A stretch of 64,000 nt of DNA from a bacterium SCSIO 12741. Its GTDB lineage: Bacteria > Bacteroidota > Bacteroidia > Flavobacteriales_G > Salibacteraceae. Positions 33,833 through 46,300 of the stretch are shown here, in pieces. Each line of letters opens with the position of its first letter. The first letter of the stretch is position 1. Under the pieces are notes generated by a model. The model saw only the letters and a list, made by a program, of their open reading frames with translations. It ran no database searches and was not told where the DNA came from. The DNA is taken from positions 1,174,594 through 1,238,593 of the forward strand of contig CP073749.1 in assembly GCA_024398055.1 (NCBI GenBank), read 5' to 3'. Position numbers and translations under genes: made by a program.

Positions 33833-36800
33833 CTACTGCACACGCACCCACTGCCCAGAATCAATCAAGGGCTCGGCTTGCTTGTACTTAACGGTCTTTT
33901 TCTCGCCGGTCATGATGTTTTGAATATCGACGCGTTCGTTGCGACCAATTTTCTTTTCTACCCGAACAGGCTCTTTCTTCTGTTGTGGAGCACTTGGGTC
34001 ATGGTAATCCTGACCCTGCTGCATTTCCTCTGGAGCTCCTCCTCGACTTGCTTGAGTTTTGGGTTGCTCACGACGCGGCAAATTATCTCCTTGGCTCACT
34101 TGTGGGGCTTCTGCTTGAGGCAATCCGGCTTTCACCAGGAAGGAAACGATTTCCTTGTTCACCTTAGACACCATGGTTTTGAACAGCTCAAAAGATTCGA
34201 ACTTGTAAATCAACAATGGATCTTTCTGCTCGTGTTGGGCAAATTGCACCGACTGACGGAGATCATCCATTTCGCGAAGGTGTTCTTTCCAATTTTGATC
34301 GATCATGGCCAGAATCACTCCTTTTTCCAAGGCTCGAACGGCTTCTTTACCTTCGGAGTTTACGGCTTTTTCCAAATTGGCCACAACCTGAATCGAACGT
34401 CGTCCATCGGTAAACGGTACAACGATGTTTCTAAAGGTAGCACTCTGGTTTTCGTAAACATCCTTGATCACTGGGAACGCCATTTGAGCAATCAAATCAG
34501 ACTTGGTCTGATAATGATTCATCATTTTGTCGTAAAACTCCTGACCCATTTGTTGAGGATTTCCTTTTAGGAATTCTTCTTCACTCAATGGAGTTTCCAT
34601 TCCGAACGTCCGGAAACACTCATCGCGGTAACCTACAAAGTCTTTTCCATCATGGTACATGTGCGTCATGTCGAGGCACAAGTCGTGGATCATATTGGAG
34701 ATATCAACCTGAATTCGCTCACCGTACAAGGCGTGCTTACGACGGGTATAAATCACCTCACGCTGAGAGTTCATTACATCATCGTATTCCAGCAATCTTT
34801 TACGTACACCGAAGTTGTTTTCCTCCACCTTACGCTGAGCTCTTTCGATGGATTTGGTAATCATACTATGCTGAATTACCTCTCCTTCTTTTAGCCCCAT
34901 GCGGTCCATCAACTTGGAGATCCTTTCGGATCCAAACAGACGCATCAAGTTATCTTCAAGCGACACAAAGAACTGGGAAGATCCTGGGTCTCCCTGACGA
35001 CCGGCACGACCACGTAACTGACGGTCAACACGACGAGATTCGTGTCTTTCCGTACCAATAATGGCCAAACCTCCAGCTTCTTTTACGCCTTCGCCCAGCT
35101 TAATATCGGTACCACGACCGGCCATGTTGGTGGCAATCGTTACGGTTCCAGGCTTACCTGCCTCAGCAACAATGTCTGCTTCCTTTTGGTGCAGCTTCGC
35201 GTTCAGTACCTGGTGGCGCACATTTTGGCGCTTCAGCATTCTACTGAGCAACTCCGAAATCTCTACCGAAGTAGTACCTACCAATACAGGTCTGCCTTCA
35301 TTCACCAAACGAACGGTTTCGTCAATAACAGCATTGTATTTCTCACGAACGGTTTTGTAAACCAAGTCTTCCCGGTCATCACGCTGGATCGGACGGTTTG
35401 TTGGAATAACAACCACATCCAATTCATAGATCTCATGGAATTCACCTGCTTCCGTTTCAGCCGTACCCGTCATACCTGATAGCTTGTGGTACATCCGGAA
35501 GTAGTTCTGCAAGGTTACGGTTGCATAGGTCTGCGTTGCCGCTTCAATCTTTACATTTTCCTTGGCTTCAATAGCCTGGTGCAAACCATCGGAATAACGA
35601 CGACCTTCCATGATACGTCCGGTCTGCTCATCCACAATCTTCACCTTGTTGTCCATGATCACGTAGTCCACGTCTTTTTCAAACATGGCGTAGGACTTCA
35701 ACAACTGATTAACGGTGTGAATTCGTTCCGACTTAACAGAGTAATCAGAGATCAGGCGATCCTTCTCTTTGATCTTGTCTTCGTGGTTTAAATCAGAACG
35801 TTCGATTTTGTCGATTTCCGTTCCGATATCGGGCATGATGAAGAAATTCGCGTCATCACTTTCCCCGGTCACCAATTCAATACCCTTTTCCGTCATTTCC
35901 ACCGAGTTCATCTTCTCTTCGATCACGAAGAACAATTCGGCATCTACAACGGGCATTTCTTTTCCTTGATCCTGGAGGTAGTAGTTCTCCGTTTTGGTCA
36001 AGTGAGCTTTAATTCCAGGCTCACTCAAAAACTTGATCAGAGCCTTATTCTTAGGCATAGCACGGTAGGCACGGTAAAGTGCCATACCACCAGCCTCAGC
36101 TGCTTTCTTATCTGGATTGCCCGACAAGTATTTTTTCGCATCAGCGATGAGGGTATTCACCAACTTACGCTGAGCACCCACCAAAATCTCAATTTTTGGC
36201 TTCAGCTCCATAAACTCGTGCTGGTCTCCCTTTGGAGTAGGACCAGAAATAATCAATGGAGTACGAGCATCATCAATCAGTACGGAGTCAACCTCATCCA
36301 CGATGGCGTAGTTGTGCTTACGCTGCACCAAGTCGTCGGGTGAACTGGCCATATTGTCACGGAGGTAGTCAAAACCAAATTCATTATTGGTTCCGTAAGT
36401 CACATCCGAACGATACGCGTTTCTTCTTTCTTCAGAATTCGGTTGGTGCTTATCGATACAGTCTACCGTCAATCCATGGAATTCAAACAAAGGAGCCATC
36501 CATTCGGAGTCCCGTTTGGCCAGGTAGTCGTTTACCGTTACCAGGTGCACCCCTCTACCGCCGAGGGCATTGAGAAACACAGGAAGCGTTGCTACGAGGG
36601 TTTTACCTTCACCCGTAGCCATCTCCGCAATTTTTCCACTGTGGAGAACCATACCACCAATCAGCTGAACATCGTAATGCACCATGTCCCAGGTAATCTC
36701 ATTACCCGCCGCCAACCAGCGATTTTGCCAATGGGCTTTTCCGCCTTCTACGGTCACGTGACCTTTGATCACAGCCAGGCTTTCATCCGAAGGACTGGCG

Positions 36801-37201
36801 GTTACCGTTACTACCTCGTTTTCTTTAAAACGACGTGCAGTCTCCTTGATCAGGGCAAAGGCTTCAGGAAGCGCTTCGTCCAGGGCTTTATCCAGTTTAG
36901 AGGTGATTACCTCTTCCAGTTTATCTATTTGATCGTAAATCGCCTCTTTCTCATGAACGTCTATCTCAAAGTTGCCATCCGCTTTGGCTTTCAACTTATC
37001 GATTTCATCTTGCTCAGTAGCAAGCTGATCGTGAATAGACTTTTTCAGTTTTTGGGTGCGTTCGCGAAGTTGGTCGTGGGTTAAGCCGGACAGACTGTCG
37101 AAGATCTGGTTGATCTCTTTTACCCGAGGCTCGAGAGCCTGGATATCTTTCTCCGATTTATTGCCGACAAATAAGTTGAGCAGCTTTGATACAAATTCCA
37201 T
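33833..37201 (-). CDS. secA: Protein translocase subunit SecA
   Basis: ATPase motor that drives preproteins through SecYEG. At 1122 residues it has the long Bacteroidota form. The Walker A loop MATGEGKT, the [14 protein letters not shown] box and the later [12 protein letters not shown] helicase motif are all present. The extra length compared with E. coli (901) comes mainly from insertions in NBD1 and around the PPXD (about 40-130 and 340-420). The C-terminal tail keeps the GRNE beginning of the usual zinc-finger motif but continues as [13 protein letters not shown], with no Cys or His, so the SecB/zinc site is absent. It is a single-gene unit with its own -7 box. Confidence 0.97.
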   Translation of the reverse strand: MEFVSKLLNLFVGNKSEKDIQALEPRVKEINQIFDSLSGLTHDQLRERTQKLKKSIHDQLATEQDEIDKLKAKADGNFEIDVHEKEAIYDQIDKLEEVITSKLDKALDEALPEAFALIKETARRFKENEVVTVTASPSDESLAVIKGHVTVEGGKAHWQNRWLAAGNEITWDMVHYDVQLIGGMVLHSGKIAEMATGEGKTLVATLPVFLNALGGRGVHLVTVNDYLAKRDSEWMAPLFEFHGLTVDCIDKHQPNSEERRNAYRSDVTYGTNNEFGFDYLRDNMASSPDDLVQRKHNYAIVDEVDSVLIDDARTPLIISGPTPKGDQHEFMELKPKIEILVGAQRKLVNTLIADAKKYLSGNPDKKAAEAGGMALYRAYRAMPKNKALIKFLSEPGIKAHLTKTENYYLQDQGKEMPVVDAELFFVIEEKMNSVEMTEKGIELVTGESDDANFFIMPDIGTEIDKIERSDLNHEDKIKEKDRLISDYSVKSERIHTVNQLLKSYAMFEKDVDYVIMDNKVKIVDEQTGRIMEGRRYSDGLHQAIEAKENVKIEAATQTYATVTLQNYFRMYHKLSGMTGTAETEAGEFHEIYELDVVVIPTNRPIQRDDREDLVYKTVREKYNAVIDETVRLVNEGRPVLVGTTSVEISELLSRMLKRQNVRHQVLNAKLHQKEADIVAEAGKPGTVTIATNMAGRGTDIKLGEGVKEAGGLAIIGTERHESRRVDRQLRGRAGRQGDPGSSQFFVSLEDNLMRLFGSERISKLMDRMGLKEGEVIQHSMITKSIERAQRKVEENNFGVRKRLLEYDDVMNSQREVIYTRRKHALYGERIQVDISNMIHDLCLDMTHMYHDGKDFVGYRDECFRTFGMETPLSEEEFLKGNPQQMGQEFYDKMMNHYQTKSDLIAQMAFPVIKDVYENQSATFRNIVVPFTDGRRSIQVVANLEKAVNSEGKEAVRALEKGVILAMIDQNWKEHLREMDDLRQSVQFAQHEQKDPLLIYKFESFELFKTMVSKVNKEIVSFLVKAGLPQAEAPQVSQGDNLPRREQPKTQASRGGAPEEMQQGQDYHDPSAPQQKKEPVRVEKKIGRNERVDIQNIMTGEKKTVKYKQAEPLIDSGQWVRVQ

Positions 37202-37232
37202 TTCTTAGCTCGATTGTGTTTTTCCAAGTCTG

Positions 37233-37240
37233 CAAAAATA
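37233..37240 (-). promoter_or_regulatory. -7 promoter box (TATTTTTG) of secA
   Basis: Perfect TAnnTTTG 31 bp above the secA ATG at 37201. No clear -33 TTG. Confidence 0.5.
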
Positions 37241-37333
37241 GCGGAAAATATGAGGTAGAGCAGGGCTTTCACACCCAGGAATGTTATAGGGTATTAAAAT
37301 ACTCAGTTAGTCGACGTTAGGGTATGTTTTCCC

Positions 37334-40300
37334 TTACTGAACAATTAGTTTGTGCGTATACACCTTACCGCCTACTTCGATGTTTACGAAGTAACTTCCA
37401 GGAGCCAAAACTTTGTTCAATTCCATGGTAATGACAGAATGGGTTCCATGGTTGTAAACACTAAAATCGAGTAGGTACTCCTTGCCCAAAAAGTCGCTGA
37501 TCAAAACATTCAATTCCTCTTCGTTGTTATTCGGAATTTGCAAGTAAAGATTCATTCCGTCATTCGGGTTCGGATAAAGCTGAATGTCAATGTCTATTTC
37601 CGGATTGAACGCCACCTTTCTCAAATCAAACTTGGTTTCCTTTCCGTCGAAGTCGGTCTGCTTCAAACGGTAGTAGGAAATTCCCTCCAGAGGTTTCGGA
37701 TCCACTTCGTGGTATTCCTGACGCTCGTTGGTAGTTCCGGCCCCGGCAACTTCAACCACGGTTTCAAACCAATCCAAATCCTGCGTACGTTCTACTGTAA
37801 AGTAATCGTTGTTCACCTCAGAAGCGGTGATCCACACAAGATCCACCACATTATCCTCTTTGTTAGGAATAGCCTCAAAGGAGACCAATTCTACCGGAAG
37901 TGGATTTTCACTGGTAATCGATCCTAAGGAGAAAGGACTAAAAGAAGATATAGTTCCACTGGAAGTAATGGTTCCGGCGGTTGTATTTCCAGTTGTGCCT
38001 CCATTTCCTTCACTGGTCCATGATCCACCGGTGTAATGACTCACCACCAAATCACCCAGATTAGTCACATCCCCACTTCCTGTACCCCAACTCAGGGTAA
38101 CACTTACCGCATTGGTACTCGCATTTCGATCCAGGGTCCAGTATTCCATTTGGCTCACGTGGTCGATCGGGGCGGTTAGGGTATTTCCAACAGCCACCCT
38201 CGGATTGTCACTGATAAACTGAGCCTGGAAGTTTGCCGAACCCGAAGATGGTGCGGAAATAGATAGCGGTCTATACATTCCATTATCCCCTACCGGGAAG
38301 GCAAATGCATCATTTCCAACTTTGGCCACTGGTCCATCCACATGGGAATTATTGGATGCTCCCGATGCCACAGAGTTATCGTAGAAAGTAATCAAATTCG
38401 CCGCATCGGAGATGATATTACCATTGGTAAAGGTCAAATCTACGGTTACTGAAATAGGTACGTTTAGCGTCACATCATCTGCGGAATTATCCAAGGTAAT
38501 TCGACGGAATATTGAAGTTGGTGAAGCTCCTAAATCATTAATACTTTGAGCACCCGTTCCATCAAAAACCACCCGGCCATTGGCATTTCCAAAAGTGATG
38601 GCAATGTCAGAGTTAAAGTTGATGTCACCAGCATGGGTACACACCGTATTATAAGCCGGATAAATTCGAGAAGATCCTGTTTTTATGTAGTTAGCATCGC
38701 CGTTGTAATCATCGGCTGCGTTGTTGGCCAAAATCATTCGGCTGGTTCCATTATTGGTAAAGGTCACATCACCCTGGAATACATTTCCACCATACATATC
38801 GTCATTTCCTGACCCGTTTTTGGTAAAGGAGCTCGTTCCATTGAAAGTGGATTCCCGGCAATAAACCCGAGGTGCACTTGCCGTCACATTTCCTCCCCAG
38901 TTGCTGTTGTAATTGTACACGTAGCCTGTACCAGCTGTAATGTTAGCGGTATGAGCGGCGTTTCCATTTTGGGTAAAATTCCGGTAGTAAAGGTCACCGC
39001 TTACAAAGCTTCCTACGATTACTGTTCTTCCCGCAGCCATGGTAGACGTTCCACCATTACGGCCAAAATAGATCCCATCACTACCTGCAATGGTAGAAGC
39101 CACGGTCACATCCTGATTGTATTGGTTATTACTATTGGCATTGTAGTTACAGTAAATCTCAGAGTTGTTTGCGGTACTGCTGTTGGTCAGTGTTACCGGC
39201 CCATTAAAGGTCACATCACCATTGCTACCTAAATAAACCCGGTAGGAGGTTCCTGATCCGCGATTGGTTACTGCTGTGGCTCCAGTAACTGTTACTGACG
39301 AATTCACACCATTGGCCACATAAATCTGTGAATTATTCCCGGTAGAATTGTTATCCAATACCAAGGAATCGCCTACCGTAACCGACCCATTATTACCTAC
39401 ATAGATATTCGCATTGGTTGCGCTTCCGGCATTGTTTACGATCAACTTTCCGGTTACTGCTAATGTAGAGGCGTTAATATCGGTCAGGTAAACGTATGGG
39501 GTTGACCCGCTCGGAGAGTTATTCACCGTAAGGTTTCCGGCCACTGTATTTCCGGCTGAATTATAAGCCAAATACATGCGGTAAGATCCTGTGTTCGTTA
39601 AGATCAAATTGGCGCCAAAAGCATCAGAGCTACCACTTCCCATCAAGAAGTAACCCGATCCACTATTCACCAATTCTGCATTTCCGGTAAAGGTGTTTCC
39701 TCCTACGGATTGATCGTTTGTTGCTCCATTCTTTTCCAGGTAGGACGTTCCGCTATAGGTTGTTCCACGGGTTATCATTCGAGGGCCTATAAAGGTTACA
39801 TTTCCTCCCCATTGGCTATCGTAGTTATAGATATATCCTGTTCCAGTAATGGTTAGTGCTTGAGGCGTACCTCCTACCTGTGTGAAATTGCGGAGATAAA
39901 GGTTTCCTCCAATAAATCCTGATCCAATGGTGATCGTACGACCATTGGCCAAAGTACCCGATCCTCCTCCGGCTCCGAAGTAAACACCATCGCAACTGGC
40001 ATGCGTGCTCGACACTTGAATATTTCCATTGTAACTGTTGGAGCTGCTTGATCCATAATTGAGGTAAAACTCCGAATTGGACGATGAGTTGGCATTCACA
40101 ATTTCCAAATCTCCATTGAAAATAACATCACCGCTACTTCCAAGATAGGTCCGGTAAGTGGTTCCCGCACCGTTGACCGTAAATCGGGCAAAACCACCAA
40201 TCGTAATTTGAGAGTTGGATTGATTGCCGAGGTAAACGCTCGAACTCGTTCCTGTGGCATTACCGTTGTATAAGAGGGAGTCACCTACCGTGATATCTCC

Positions 40301-43300
40301 GGCGTCTCCGATGTAAACATTGGCAGCAGCAGCGGTACTGGTATTATTTACAACAAGCTTTCCTGTAATTGCCAGCGTACTCGCCGAAGCGGTACTGATG
40401 TATACGTAAGGACTTGAACCAGAAGCAGAGTTGTTAATGATCAGGTTACCTCCAATGGTATTTCCGGCACTGTTGTGCGCCAGGTACATGCGGTAGCTCC
40501 CAGAGTTGTTCATAGTTACATTTCCTGTAAAGGCATCAGGACTACCATTTCCCATAAGAAAGTATCCGCTTCCAGAACTGGTCAAAACCACATCCCCCAT
40601 GAAGGTATTTCCTCCTACAGAAGGATCATCAGAAGCACCGTTTTTCTCCAAGGTAGCCGTCCCATGATAGGTCGTTCCCCGAGTAACATGTCTCGGTCCG
40701 GAGAAGTTCACATCACCGCCCCAAGAACTGTTGTAGTTGTAGATGTAACCTGTACCACCAGTGATGGCCAATGTTTGAGCAGTGGCTCCAACCTGATTAA
40801 AGTCCCGGAAATACAAATATCCTGCGATAAAGGAAGACCCGACTGAAATGGTACGCGTAGCTGCTAAAGTTCCTGTTCCGCCGCTGTTTCCGAAATAGAT
40901 TCCATCAGATGCGGCATTGGTGGAGGACACAACGATGTTCCCGTTGTAGTTATTCGAGCTATTAGAAGAATTGTTGCAGTAAAACTGGTTATTTGTCGCG
41001 GTTGAGTTGTTGGTCATGGTTAGGTTACCGGTAAATACAAGGTCACCATTGGCACCTACATAAAAACGGTGATTTGTTCCACCTCCGGTATTCGTAAATT
41101 GGCTATGACCACTAATGTTCACGGATGAAGTCGCGTCATCACCAATGTATACATCGGCTGTTGTAGAAGTAGCATTATTGGTAACAACCAGAGAATCTCC
41201 AATGGTTACATCTCCTCCATCTCCAACGTAAATGTTTGAAGTGACTCCACTTCCCGTATTACTCACTACACACTTTCCGGTTATAGCAAGAGTTGATGCC
41301 GAAGCAGAACTCAACACAGTTACTCCAGATCCGGTGTTCGACTGGCTAACGATGACATTACCACCTACGGTATTTCCAGCTGAATTATGAGCAAAATAGA
41401 TACTGCTTGTCCCCGAGTTGGTCAGGGTTACATCTGCCGTATAAGTATCCCGAGTGCCATTCCCCAAATAGATTCGGCCTGATCCCGAGTTTCGAAGTTC
41501 CGCATTACCGGTAAAGGTGTTATCTCCTGGTGAACTATCATCCGAGCCCCCCGTTTTTTCCAAATATGCGGTTCCGCTATAAGTCGTTCCACGAGTAATG
41601 ATTCGAGGCCCCACAAAGGTCACATTACCACCCCAGTTACTGTAGTCGTTGTACAAATACCCGGTTCCTGTAATGGTCGCTGCTTGAGGGGTAGGTCCTA
41701 CTTGGGTAAATCGACGGAAAATCAAACTTCCACCAATAAAGCTTGTTCCCACAGTCACCGTTTGACCGGCAGCCAAAGTTGAACGACCTCCTGAATTTCC
41801 AAAATAGATTCCATCACTGGAAGCATCGGTACTTGATACTTCTATATTCCCATTGTATTGGTTGTTGCTACTATCTTCATTGTTGCAGTAAATCACCGCT
41901 GTGTTGGCCGTGGCCGTATTGGTCAAATGAACGTTATCGTTAAACGTAATATCACCCCAGTTACCCAGGTAAGATGTTTTGGTGGTACCTGCTCCACTGT
42001 TGGTAACGGTTACAGGGCCATTGGCTGTGATTATGGACCCGTGGCTGGCAGCCATATAAAACACCCCGGAAGCGCCTGAAGGATTATGCACCACAATCAA
42101 CGAATCTCCTAAGGTAACATCCCCTGTTCCACCCAAATATAGGTGACCGCTAGCAGCGGTGGAGGTATTGGTCAGATAGGTCTTTCCGGTAATTGCCAAG
42201 GTTGAATTTCCACCATTACTTAAATAGAGGTGCCCTCCTGATCCGCTTGTCGCATTGTTAGCAATAACGTTACCGGCAACGGTATTGCCAGCACTGTTGT
42301 AGGCCACATGCAAATGATTGGAACCGGTATTGTTCATGGTCAAATTTGCTGAGAACACATCGGGAGAACCATTTCCCATGGCCATAACACGGCTACCTGA
42401 ATTTACCAATTCCGCATTGCCGGTAAAGGTATTTCCCCCAACAGAGTAGTCATCCGAAGCACCCGTTTTCTCCAGGTAAGAGGTTCCGCTAAAAGTAGAC
42501 CCGCGTGCCAGTATTCTCGGACCGGTAAACGAAATGTTTCCGCCCCATTGACTATCGTAAAAATAGATATACCCAGTTCCGGTAATCGTCATGGACTGTG
42601 GAGTTCCGCCTACTTGGGTAAAGTTTCTAAAGATCAAATTTCCACCAATGAAAGAGGTTCCGACTGAAACAGTAAACCCATTGGCAAGCGTAGCACTACC
42701 TCCGTTGTTTCCAAAATGATATCCATCACCGCTGGCATCCGTATTCGATATTACCAGATTTCCGTTAAAGGTGGTGTGACTACTATCTTCATCGCCAAAA
42801 ATCATGTGACTATTGGTGGCTGACGCACTGCTGGAAACTGTCGTATTTCCGTTGATGGTTACATCTCCCCAATATCCAACGTAGCACCGCTTTGTGGTTC
42901 CAGCACCCGAGTTTGTTACCGTTAATGGGCCGTTGATTGTCACCTGTGACGTACTGGAATTTCCAATGTAAACCGTTCCACTTGCTCCAGTCGGTGCGTT
43001 AGTAACAATTAAGGAATCACCGAGAGTCAAATCACCGGTGGCTCCAATGTACACATTTCCAGTAGCCGCTGTACTCGTATTGGTAACGTAGGTCTTTCCT
43101 GAAATGCTCACTCCCGAAGTAGTGGAATTACTAATGTAGGAGTGCGCCGAAGTTCCGGAAGTCGAACTCGTCAAGGTCAGGTTTCCAGCTACTGTATTTC
43201 CAGTACTGTTTTGACCGAGCACAAAATGATCACTGGCTGTATTTTCGATCGTTAGATGACCAGAAAAAACATCGGGTGACCCATCTCCCATTCTAACATA

Positions 43301-46300
43301 GCCGCTTCCTGAATTCACCAGGGTAGCATTTCCGGTAAAGGTGTTACCCCCTGCTGAATTATCGTCTGTGGCTCCATTCTTCTCCAAATAGGCCGTTCCA
43401 CTGTATGTGGTGCCTCGGGTTATCATTCGTGGAGCGATAAAGGTTACGTTACCACCCCAGTTGCTGTTGTAGTTATAAATGTATCCTGTACCCGTAATGG
43501 TTAGAGCATGAGGCGTTGGACCGGTTTGATTGAAATTCCGTAGGAAAAGATCCCCGGCGATAAAACTGGTACCAATTGTTAAAGTTCGTCCACTTGCCAG
43601 ATTGGTGGTACCCGCACTATTTCCAAAGTAAAATCCTTGAGCATTCGCATGCGTACAAGACACCTGTATGTTTTGATTGAGAGTAAGGGTACTGTACGCG
43701 TTGTTCGCACAATAGAAGCGTGAATTGGTCGCTGAAGTGCTGTTGGTCAGATCCAGGGTTCCGTTAGCAACAACATCGCCTGTGTTTCCCAAATAAACCC
43801 TCGATATAGTTCCAGATCCATTGTTGATAATGGTGGCATTTCCTCCCAGAGTTACTGTAGAAGCTGAGTCATCAGCCATATAGAGATCGCTGGTGGCAGC
43901 AGAAGCTCCGTTGAGCGCATACAAGGTTCCTGTTATCGTTAGATCTCCTCCGTTTCCTAAATAGAGATTTGATCTATTAACGCCTGCCGTTTGCCTAACC
44001 CGAGCACTCCCGTTTACAGTTACGGTGGAGTTCGAATTATTGGCCACTACAACGTTGGCAAAGGTTCCGGTAACGGCCTGATTGATCACCAACGAATCAT
44101 TGACCACAATGGTAGCCTGCTCACCGAAATAAATACTACTGGTAGTTGCTGATCCGGTGTTGTTAAGCGTCGTTTTACCTTGAACGGTAAGTCCAGTTCC
44201 ATTAACTCCTCCAAAGTACATGCTATTGGAGCCTCCGGTAGGTGCATTGTTTGCGGTTAGAGTACCGCCCACATAGTTTCCAGCCGAATTATAAGCCAGA
44301 TAAAGGTTGTGACTTCCGGAATTGGTCATGATCAAGTTAAGCTGAAAGGTGTCTGGCGTTCCATTACCCATGAGGAAGTATCCACTTCCGGAATTCACTA
44401 GTTCGGCATTTCCCAACACGATATTTCCACCCACTGAGGCATCATTGGTGGCCCCGGTTTTTTCCAGGTACAAGGTTCCTGCATATCTGGATCCTCGAGA
44501 GTACATTCTCGGAGCTGTAAAGGAGATATTACCTCCCCAGTTGTTATTATAGCTGTTCAAATACCCCGTTCCGGTAATGGTAATCGATTGAGCAGTAGTT
44601 CCGCTCTGAGTAATGTTTCTAAGCAACAGGTTACCGGCACTGTAAGCAGCACCCACGGTAATGGTTTTCCCAGCAGCGAGAGTAGCGGAACCACCTGAGT
44701 TACCAAAGAAAATCCCGTCACAACCGGCACCGGAAGAAGACAATAAAATGTTTTCCTGATACTGATTGGCACTAGCCGTTCCGTTATGTAAGTAAATTTC
44801 TGAGTTGGTGCTGGTTGCGCTGTTGGTGATAGTAAGGTTGCCATTGAAGGTCATGTCACCATTGTTCCCCATATAAATTCGGCTGGTTGTAATGGCTCCC
44901 TGGTTGGTGATTGCAGTGGCACCGTTGAGCACCACAGCCGAGGCAGTTCCGTTAGCTACAGCAACCTGACTCGTTGTTCCGGTTCCGTTATTCACAATAA
45001 CTAAGGAGTCTCCTATAGTCAAGTCCCCTTGTTCAGCTAGATAAATAGTTGACGAAGTTGCAGTGGACGTTTGGTTGATGCGACATTTTCCTGAAATAGA
45101 TAGTGAGGCGGTCGATGCATTGGAGATGTAGATGTTACCATCCGTTCCTGAGCCACTTGAGTTGACTACTAAGTCTCCACCAATATAGTGCCCCACTCCA
45201 TTCTGGGCCATGTAGAAGCGATAACTTCCGGTATTGTTTGCGGTAACATTCAAGGAGAAGGTATCTGCCGTACCGTTACCCATCATGAGATAGCCAGAGC
45301 CCGTACAGTTTAAAATGGTATTCCCTACCACAAAGTTTCCTCCTGAAGAAGAGCTATTCACCGTACCGTTTTGGGTAATGGTAAGCGTTCCATTATACCG
45401 GGAGGTTTGGGTATATACAACAGGTGCAACACAAGTAAAATCACCATTCCAGGTATTGCCACGCATATCCAATCGAGCAGTTCCCGTAAGGGTGATAGAC
45501 TGGGCAGTGGCTCCCAATTGAGTAACATTTCTTAAATCCAGGTAATTGGCTGCATAACCACCACTCCCAATAAGAAATTGGTTACCTGCTGTAAGGGTGG
45601 CCGTTCCGTTGTTGCTTCCAATGGTTATGCGATCAGTTCCTGTATTGTTGAGAGTAACGTTACAGTCAAAATAACTACCAGCAGCAGCATAGGTCATGTG
45701 AATCCGATTGGATCCTGAATTGTTAATTTCTAAAGCTGTGCGAAAAGTGTCTGGAGATACATTGGCCGATAACAAGTAACTGGTTCCAGTGTTTCTAATC
45801 CAGGTTGAATCGTTGAATACGTTTCCTCCATTTCCGTGTGCAGAGGAGGCTCCGTTATGGGTAAGATCAGCTTTGCCATTGAAGGTACTACCGTTGAGGT
45901 ACATTCGGGCGGTGACGCAGGTTACAGGAACATCGAATTGAGTTCCTCTGAAATAAGTGGTTCCCGTTGAATTTATACTGCAAGATCCTCCGGTACTTCC
46001 ATCCACCATGACACCATCGGTAAAATCGATGGCACCTGTTATGGAAAAGGTATTTCCGTTTACATCAAGGGTATCTCCGTAGCCACTGACCGTGAGACCA
46101 CCCACGGTAGGGGCAATATCCAGGACGCACTTTCCTGTACCATTACCATTGAAGATGGCCGTATTACCAGCACCAGGCACGCTGGCACCAGCGGCACCTC
46201 CTGATGAGGTTGACCAATTGCTTACATCATTCCAATTACCTGTGGATGAAGCTACCCAATACCGTGATTGGCTCCATCCCGAAAAAGCGCTGAGTAAAAA

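Noticed and set aside
33878..34570. Plus-strand ORF of 230 residues inside secA
   Set aside because: It is antisense to conserved SecA coding sequence, has no recognisable domain and shows low-complexity hydrophobic/aromatic composition typical of shadow frames.
38897..45451. Regular repeats as a CRISPR array or mobile repeat
   Set aside because: The period is 912 bp, the repeats are coding, in frame and bounded by a signal peptide and a T9SS domain.
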